Positions 5,827 through 10,909 of a DNA stretch of 10,909 nt are shown in pieces. The position numbers and the translations under genes are program-made. Position 1 is the stretch's first letter, and each line of letters opens with the position of its first letter. The notes beneath the pieces are model-generated. The model did not search any database, had not been told where the DNA came from, and saw only the letters and a list, made by a program, of their open reading frames with translations. Source of the stretch: Dehalococcoidia bacterium (GTDB lineage: Bacteria; Chloroflexota; Dehalococcoidia; Dehalococcoidales; RBG-16-60-22); contig JAUWYU010000035.1 in the NCBI GenBank assembly GCA_030615655.1, positions 1-10,909 of the forward strand, written 5' to 3'.

Positions 5827-7812
5827 ATGAAGGAGATAAAGAACGTCGCTGTAATCGGGGCTGGTGCCATGGGAGCGCAGATAGGCGCCCTGGCCGCTGA
5901 AGCCGGATACGATGTTAAAATCAGGGACATTGAGGAGAAATTTCTGGAGCGGGGCCGCCAGCTAATAGAAGGTAACTACGACAGAAGAATCAGCCGGGGT
6001 AGATTGTCTGAGGCAGCCAAGAAAGACTACATGAGCCGGATGACCTTCCTCATCGACCTTAAAGAGGCTGTGAAAGACGCTGACATTATCATTGAAGCGG
6101 TGCCTGAGATAATGGACTTGAAACAGAGCGTCTTAAAAGAGGTTACCGCATTATGTCCGGATGATTGTGTCTTCGCGACCAATACCTCTTCTCTCAGCAT
6201 CGCTGAAATTGCCATGGTTGCCAAGAGACCGGAAATGGTGGTGGGCACTCACTATTTCAATCCCCCTAGCCGCATGACTCTGCTGGAAATCGTTCACGGG
6301 GAGAAAACCAGTAAAGAGGCTATCAATATGGCCGAAAAAGCCGCTTTGGCCATGGGCCGGGCCGTCGTCCACGTCAAGGACGTTCCCGGATTCGTCGCCA
6401 ATCGCATTTTCTGCAATATGGCCAACGAAGCCGACTGGGCATTGGCCCAGGGCGAAGGCAAGAGCGCATTTGAAATCGATTCGGCCATAAGATATAAGCT
6501 GGGACTCCCCATGGGAATGCTGGAACTCCAGGATATACTGGGCGGCGGCTCTATAGATACGCAGTACCATGTCATGGAGTATTTCGGCGAGACGATGGGC
6601 AAAAGCTACGGCCCTGCGCCGATACTGGAGGAACTATTTAAGGCCGGCAACTACGGGAAAAAGACGGGCAAGGGATACTATGACTGGTCGGAAGGAAAGG
6701 CCAATGAAATCCCGATGAATGCCGGTGTAGACTTCGACCCGATAAGAGTACTGTGCACAGCCGTGAACGAAGCTGCCAAGTTGATTGGAATGGAAGCTAC
6801 AACGAGAGAAGAAATAGACACGGCCGTTCTCCTCGGTCTTAATTACCCCAGAGGTATCCTCAGGATGGCTGATAGCACCGGCCTGGAAAGGATAGCAGAT
6901 GAGTTGAACCGACTGTATGATACATATAAAGAAGACAGATATAAGGCTTCTTCGGTATTAACCAAACTTGTCAAGCAGGGAAAGCTGGGGAGAAAGACCG
7001 GAGAAGGATTTTACTCTTATGGCGCTGGAGAATATGAGTTTGTCAAACTGGAGATTAATAAGGAAACAAAGGTAACCAGGCTTATCCTGAATCGGCCTAA
7101 CCGTGCTAATGCCTTTAATGCCGACTTCATGACGGAGATAGATAAAGCTCTCAGTGAGCTTGAGAAAAACACCGGCGTGCAGTGTATCGTAATCACCGGT
7201 GCCGGCGCGAATTTCTGCGGCGGCGCTGATGTCTCGGCATTCGCTACAGGCCAGATGGATGACGCGTTTAATTTCAGCGAAGCGCCCCACGAAGTATTTA
7301 CCAGAATTGAAACTTATCCCAAACCGGTAATTGCCGCTATCAATGGCGCGGCTATGGGCGGGGGACTTGAGCTCGCCCTGGCCTGCGATATAAGGATAAT
7401 GAGCACAATAGCGCAGCTGCGTCTCCCCGAACTAACTCTGGGGCTCCTTCCGGGGGCCGGCGCTACACAGCGTCTTGGTCGGTTGATAGGATGGGCGCGT
7501 GCTAAAGAAATGGTGCTGTTATCCGAGCCGGTAATGGCGGAGAAAGCCCTCGACTGGGGGCTGGTGAATTTCACCGCCGAACCGGATAAATTCGAATCAC
7601 TGGTGGATGAAATAGCCGCCAAGCTGGCGAACGGTGCTCCGTTGGCCCAGAAGCTTGCTAAAGGACTGATGTATTACGGCGCCCAGGCCGACCAGAGGAC
7701 AGGGCTATTTATCGAAGCTACGGTATCGGCAGATATTGCTCTAACCAAAGACCTGAACGAGGGTCTTACGGCAATGAACTACCGGCGCTCACCCAAATTC
7801 ACTGGCAAGTAA
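5827..7812 (+). CDS. fused 3-hydroxyacyl-CoA dehydrogenase / enoyl-CoA hydratase
   Basis: This 661-aa bifunctional protein performs the middle two steps of beta-oxidation: hydration of the enoyl-CoA, then NAD-dependent oxidation to the 3-oxoacyl-CoA. The NAD-binding domain (1-185) has G11AGAMG16, then the NTSS serine region (119-122), H142, E154 and N192, the usual dehydrogenase catalytic set. Two C-terminal-type dehydrogenase repeats follow, ending in KTGKGYYDW (279-287) and KTGEGFYSY (about 390-398). A crotonase domain occupies about 405-661. It has an oxyanion-hole segment (GANFCGGADVS) and both hydratase glutamates, E515 in GGGLELA and E535 in LPELTLG, 20 residues apart as in mitochondrial hydratase. 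The dehydrogenase comes first, the reverse of FadB; this order is known mainly from archaeal and some bacterial fusions. Spacing to neighbours is 46 and 50 bp. The upstream site is an AAAGGGG-type Shine-Dalgarno. Confidence 0.93.
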   Translation: MKEIKNVAVIGAGAMGAQIGALAAEAGYDVKIRDIEEKFLERGRQLIEGNYDRRISRGRLSEAAKKDYMSRMTFLIDLKEAVKDADIIIEAVPEIMDLKQSVLKEVTALCPDDCVFATNTSSLSIAEIAMVAKRPEMVVGTHYFNPPSRMTLLEIVHGEKTSKEAINMAEKAALAMGRAVVHVKDVPGFVANRIFCNMANEADWALAQGEGKSAFEIDSAIRYKLGLPMGMLELQDILGGGSIDTQYHVMEYFGETMGKSYGPAPILEELFKAGNYGKKTGKGYYDWSEGKANEIPMNAGVDFDPIRVLCTAVNEAAKLIGMEATTREEIDTAVLLGLNYPRGILRMADSTGLERIADELNRLYDTYKEDRYKASSVLTKLVKQGKLGRKTGEGFYSYGAGEYEFVKLEINKETKVTRLILNRPNRANAFNADFMTEIDKALSELEKNTGVQCIVITGAGANFCGGADVSAFATGQMDDAFNFSEAPHEVFTRIETYPKPVIAAINGAAMGGGLELALACDIRIMSTIAQLRLPELTLGLLPGAGATQRLGRLIGWARAKEMVLLSEPVMAEKALDWGLVNFTAEPDKFESLVDEIAAKLANGAPLAQKLAKGLMYYGAQADQRTGLFIEATVSADIALTKDLNEGLTAMNYRRSPKFTGK

Positions 7813-7862
7813 GAACCAGCGCATTAGTAATATTTGTCTTTAAGTCACAGGGAGTCAATATA

Positions 7863-9041
7863 GTGAATTTTGCGTTTACTCCTGAAGAAGCGGCTTTCCG
7901 TAAAGAAGTAGCTGAGTTCCTGGAGAAGGAAGCACCACCTGAGTATCGGGAAAGCCGGGTTACCTTTTTTGATATGTCCAGCCATGAGGACTGGATAGAA
8001 ACACATCGAAAAATAGCGGAAAAACTGGGCGAAAGAGGCTGGATATCCATGCACTGGCCCAGGGAGTACGGTGGTCAGGATGCCTCTCCGTTCTACAGAT
8101 TGATTCTCAGAGAAGAATTGTCCAGATATCATTCACCGGGATATGATTCCATCGGTGCTGGCATAGTAGCACCGGCTCTTCTGCTCAAGGGAAATGAAGA
8201 GCAAAAAAAACAGCATCTACCGGGAATCGCTCAGGGGAAGGTAATGTGGTGTGAGACCCTCAGTGAGCCCGGGCATGGTTCCGACCTCGCCTCAATAGAG
8301 GTCTTTGCCAGGGAAGAGGCCAACTGTTTTGTCGTTAACGGGCAGAAGACATGGACTACTAACGCTCATTTTGCCGACTGGAATGCTTTGATAGTCAGGA
8401 CAGACCGTGAAGTCACCCCGAAATATCGCGGCCTTACCTTTTTCCTGCTTGATATGAAGACACCGGGAATAACGGTTAATCCTGTCATCAATATGGCGGG
8501 ACACCATGAGTTTAATGAAGTCTTTTTTGATGATGTCCGCATCCCCAAGGAAAACATGGTCGGTGGCCTGAATAAAGGCTGGTACCTGGTGATGTCACTG
8601 CTCGATTATGAGCGGACTACTGACACGGTTTATGCTGTGGCGTCTACGTACATTGAAGACCTGGCAGAATATGCCCGGGAAAACAACCTTCTGAACCCCC
8701 TGATGAGAAATCGACTGGCCCAGCTGACAGCCGATTGTGAAGTTGCTCGTATGCTTCATTACCGTGTTACCTGGATGCAGGGTAAAGGCATAGTACCAAA
8801 TCATGAATCGGCCATGAGCAAAATGTACAGCTTTGAACTGCTCCAGCGGGTATCGGAATTTGGTATGCAGCTACTGGGGCAATACAGCCAGTTAGCCGAG
8901 GGGTCGGCCCGGGTACCCATGTACGGTCGGATACCTTCCTGTTATCTCCGCTCCTTTGGCTATAGTCTGGAACAGGGCACCTCTGAGATAGATCGTGATG
9001 TTATTGCCCAGCGCGGACTCGACCTGCCGCGCCTTAGATAA
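7863..9041 (+). CDS. acyl-CoA dehydrogenase, subunit keeping the catalytic Glu but lacking a FAD-motif segment
   Basis: This 392-aa flavoprotein-family protein would introduce the alpha-beta double bond into an acyl-CoA. Typical blocks are present: SEPGHGSDLAS at 134-144, W/T-rich GQKTWTTNAH, and GTSEIDRDVIAQ near the C-terminus. The candidate catalytic base is E250 in LLDYERTT, the position used by isovaleryl-CoA-type and steroid-type dehydrogenases. The alternative MCAD position (YEGT) reads E370-Q371-G-T, so it holds Gln. The usual R-x-x-F-G FAD-adenosine motif after the fourth domain begins is missing; residues 270-285 read YARENNLLNPLM-like instead. This matches the alpha-type subunits of alpha2beta2 enzymes such as the mycobacterial FadE26/27 and FadE28/29 pairs. 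Translation begins at GTG, with AGGGAG 8 nt upstream. The second dehydrogenase follows after 35 bp. Confidence 0.9.
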   Translation: MNFAFTPEEAAFRKEVAEFLEKEAPPEYRESRVTFFDMSSHEDWIETHRKIAEKLGERGWISMHWPREYGGQDASPFYRLILREELSRYHSPGYDSIGAGIVAPALLLKGNEEQKKQHLPGIAQGKVMWCETLSEPGHGSDLASIEVFAREEANCFVVNGQKTWTTNAHFADWNALIVRTDREVTPKYRGLTFFLLDMKTPGITVNPVINMAGHHEFNEVFFDDVRIPKENMVGGLNKGWYLVMSLLDYERTTDTVYAVASTYIEDLAEYARENNLLNPLMRNRLAQLTADCEVARMLHYRVTWMQGKGIVPNHESAMSKMYSFELLQRVSEFGMQLLGQYSQLAEGSARVPMYGRIPSCYLRSFGYSLEQGTSEIDRDVIAQRGLDLPRLR

Positions 9042-9076
9042 TAACTTGTTTAAAATGAGCTTGATGGAGACCAATC

Positions 9077-10204
9077 ATGGATTTCGCTCTTAATGAGCAG
9101 CAGGAAATGATGCAAACACTGGCCAGGGATTTTTTGGGTAGTGAATATCCCGATAAAGTCCTGCGGGAAATGGTCGATGATGAAAAAGGCTATACACCCG
9201 AGTTTTGGCGAAAAATGTCGGAAATGAACCTGATGGGACTCTCTATCCCTGAAGAATATGGAGGGGTAGGGGACTTCCTTGATTTGACCGTCGTGTTGGA
9301 AGAGATGGGAAGGGTTGGCTTCCTCAGTCCCTTTTTCTCTACAGTTGTGCTGGGTGCTTCGGCCATTATCGAGGCTGGCAGCGATGAGCAGAAGCAGAAA
9401 TATTTACCTGGTATTTCCGGAGGCAAGCTTATTTTCACTCTGGCCCTGACCGAACCCTCGGCCCGGTACACGGCGGATGCGGTTACGGCGAAAGCAGCAT
9501 TACAGGAAAGCGACTACGTTATCAATGGAATCAAACTTTTCGTGCCTGATGCTCATGTATCCGATTACGTTATCTGCGTCGCCCGAACCGATGAAGCGGT
9601 AAATCCTCAGGATGGCATTACCTTGTTCATAGTTGACACAAATACTCCCGGAGTAAGATGCAAACTGCTCAAGACAATAGCCGGTGATAAACAGTGTGAG
9701 GTAACTTTCGATAACGTGAGGATTTCCGGTAAGGATGTCCTGGGCGAGGTGGACAAAGGCTGGTCATGTGTCGAAAAGATAATGGCAAAAGCAGCCGTAG
9801 CCAGGTGTGCCGAGATGGTTGGCGGTGCGCAGCAAGTCTTAAATATGACATTGGAGTATGCCAAAGATAGGGTAGCCTTTGGCCATCCTATTGGCGCTTT
9901 TCAGAGTATTCAGCATCGCTGTGCCGACATGCTCATTGATGTTGACGGCTCAAGATTTGTTACCTATCAGGCGGCCTGGCGGATAAACGAGGGTTTGCCA
10001 GCTGCCAGGGAAGTGGCCATAGCCAAGGCCTGGGTTAGCCGGGCCCTCCAGCGAGTAGTAAACTCGTCTCACCAGATTCACGGTACCATTGGCTTCACCG
10101 AAGACCATATCTTGCACCTCTATACCAAGAGGGCCAGATCTCACGAGTTGAGTTTCGGAGATGCCGATTATCATTTAGAGCGACTGGTGTCTCAGTCCCT
10201 GTAA
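9077..10204 (+). CDS. acyl-CoA dehydrogenase, subunit keeping the FAD motif but lacking both catalytic Glu positions
   Basis: This is a 375-aa acyl-CoA dehydrogenase-family protein. ALTEPSARY marks the substrate/flavin loop in the style of the shorter subunits of steroid-type dehydrogenases. R265-V-A-F-G269 through Q276 is the flavin adenosine-binding motif that the previous gene lacks. At the position of that gene's catalytic E250 it has A242 (AVARC), and at the MCAD position the C-terminus reads LSFGDADYH with no Glu. It is therefore probably inactive alone and serves as the FAD-completing partner of the preceding subunit. The C-terminal GTIGFTEDHILHLYTKRA block with FGDADYHLERL is characteristic of this subgroup. 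It is the last gene of the operon, with a GGAGA site 6 nt before the ATG. The family call is firm; the heteromer is inferred from adjacency and complementary motifs. Confidence 0.88.
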   Translation: MDFALNEQQEMMQTLARDFLGSEYPDKVLREMVDDEKGYTPEFWRKMSEMNLMGLSIPEEYGGVGDFLDLTVVLEEMGRVGFLSPFFSTVVLGASAIIEAGSDEQKQKYLPGISGGKLIFTLALTEPSARYTADAVTAKAALQESDYVINGIKLFVPDAHVSDYVICVARTDEAVNPQDGITLFIVDTNTPGVRCKLLKTIAGDKQCEVTFDNVRISGKDVLGEVDKGWSCVEKIMAKAAVARCAEMVGGAQQVLNMTLEYAKDRVAFGHPIGAFQSIQHRCADMLIDVDGSRFVTYQAAWRINEGLPAAREVAIAKAWVSRALQRVVNSSHQIHGTIGFTEDHILHLYTKRARSHELSFGDADYHLERLVSQSL

Positions 10205-10253
10205 TCATTCGCCAGTGTATGCCTTTTCTATGTTATCTTTTCCCACCCTGCCT

Positions 10254-10308
10254 GCTTGCGCTAAAACTTCAGCGAAGGCAAGCCGCCCAGTATCATCTGT
10301 GGCTTGTC
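10254..10308 (+). other. overlapping alternative hairpins in the intergenic gap, possible terminator
   Basis: Segment A, GCTTGC (10254-10259), can pair with GCAAGC (10278-10283), extended by GCT/AGC inside. Segment B, GGCAAGCC (10277-10284), can instead pair with GGCTTGTC (10301-10308), 8 bp with one G-U, extended inside by CAG/CTG (10288-10290 and 10297-10299). The two folds exclude each other because they share the middle segment. There is no T-run after the second stem, so it is not a standard intrinsic terminator. It may still end or slow transcription of the operon. Confidence 0.4.
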
Positions 10309-10341
10309 CCGTAGGTTTGTACCCCGCCAACTCACACGCTA

Positions 10342-10370
10342 TTGACTTTCATTTAACTTTGTATTATTAG
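10342..10370 (+). promoter_or_regulatory. candidate promoter for the 2Fe-2S ASKHA gene
   Basis: TTGACT (10342-10347, 5 of 6 matches) is followed after 17 bp by TATTAG (10365-10370, 4 of 6). The start point would fall near 10376-10378, almost at the first possible ATG (10378), which would make the message nearly leaderless. The flanking sequence is A/T-rich compared with the coding regions. Confidence 0.4.
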
Positions 10371-10395
10371 CTACATAATGGTAAGATTTGTGACG

Positions 10396-10909
10396 ATGAA
10401 GAAACAAAAAAGTAAGGTCATTTTTCAGCCCTCGGGTATCCGTGGCAAAGTTGATGATGGTAAGACCGTTTTGGAGGCATCCAGGGAGCTTGGCGCCGAA
10501 ATTGAAAGCATCTGCGGTGGCCAAGGTACCTGCGGTAAATGCCGGGTTATTGTTCAGGAAGGATACTTCGCCAAATACGGCGTGCAGTCAAAGATAACAT
10601 CTGTCTCACCGGCAGGAGAAGCGGACAAGAAATTTCTGAGCAAGCGGCAACTGCGTAAGAACTATCGTCTGGCCTGCCAGGCCTGTATCCATGACGATGT
10701 CGTCATCTTTGTTCCCGAGGAGAGCCGGATGAGACAACAGGTGGTGCGCAAGGAAGCCAACACTCGTAACATTAAACTCAAGCCGGCGGTGAAGAAATAC
10801 TATATAGAGCTGATTCCAGCCACCCTGCACGACAGTCTCGGTGATTTTGAGCGCCTTCAGGCCGAGCTTGGTAAACGATTCAGATTACGTAATCTGACAA
10901 TCGATTATC
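10396..10909 (+). CDS. 2Fe-2S ferredoxin / ASKHA-domain protein (corrinoid-protein reductive activase-like), C-terminus cut by window edge
   Basis: The first 171 codons are visible. An N-terminal plant-type 2Fe-2S domain has C40-x5-C46-x2-C49 and C94, preceded by a FQPSG..GKVDDGKTVLEAS-type beta-grasp start. The sequence then enters a linker region (from about residue 115) as in RACo and RamA-like proteins. These reductively reactivate corrinoid cofactors of methyltransferases or related enzymes, using ATP and an ASKHA fold. The ASKHA domain itself lies beyond the window, so the assignment rests on the Fe-S domain and the linker style. The start is uncertain: ATG 10396 begins MKKQKSKVIF, which suits the family, while the in-frame ATG 10378 would add MVRFVT. 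Neither has a clear Shine-Dalgarno. The frame is open to base 10909. It probably starts a new transcription unit. Confidence 0.78.
   Translation, partial: MKKQKSKVIFQPSGIRGKVDDGKTVLEASRELGAEIESICGGQGTCGKCRVIVQEGYFAKYGVQSKITSVSPAGEADKKFLSKRQLRKNYRLACQACIHDDVVIFVPEESRMRQQVVRKEANTRNIKLKPAVKKYYIELIPATLHDSLGDFERLQAELGKRFRLRNLTIDY

Overview
The window reads as part of an anaerobic bacterial genome. Purine-rich Shine-Dalgarno sequences precede most genes, and one promoter is a perfect sigma70 match (TTGACA, 16 bp, TATAAT), which argues against an archaeon. The gene content points to strict anaerobic metabolism: a tungsten-type aldehyde oxidoreductase, a Mo/W bis-pterin enzyme, ferredoxin-like proteins, acyl-CoA beta-oxidation enzymes, and a 2Fe-2S/ASKHA-type activase beginning at the right edge. 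The combination would fit an anaerobic Chloroflexota (Dehalococcoidia-like) or a deltaproteobacterial-type acid or aromatic degrader. The sequence alone does not settle the lineage.

Left third, minus strand (about 3837 down to 1). One apparent operon is read leftward: a 744-aa cytoplasmic Mo/W bis-pterin oxidoreductase of the DMSO reductase superfamily (acetylene-hydratase-like branch), then 11 bp later a 109-aa two-cluster 4Fe-4S protein, then after 114 bp an aldehyde:ferredoxin oxidoreductase (AOR) family gene cut by the window edge. The small Fe-S protein probably carries electrons for one or both large enzymes.

Middle (3794-4041). This is a divergent control region. It has a strong promoter for the minus operon, three small inverted repeats, and a weaker extended -10 promoter candidate for the plus operon.

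Right two thirds, plus strand (4042-10204). Five tightly spaced genes (gaps 32-50 bp) encode all four chemical steps of a beta-oxidation turn. They are an SCP2-type thiolase, its DUF35 zinc-ribbon/OB-fold partner, a fused 3-hydroxyacyl-CoA dehydrogenase/enoyl-CoA hydratase, and two dissimilar acyl-CoA dehydrogenases. The two dehydrogenases have complementary active-site losses and look like the subunits of one heteromeric enzyme. No CoA ligase or CoA transferase is present, so the substrate is unknown. The paired thiolase/DUF35 and paired dehydrogenases suggest a bulky, branched, cyclic or dicarboxylic acyl-CoA rather than ordinary fatty acids.

Right edge (10205-10909). A 191-bp gap holds mutually exclusive hairpins and a promoter candidate, followed by the start of a 2Fe-2S ASKHA-domain protein (RACo/RamA-like corrinoid-protein activase). 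No tRNA, rRNA, CRISPR array, insertion sequence or phage gene was seen.
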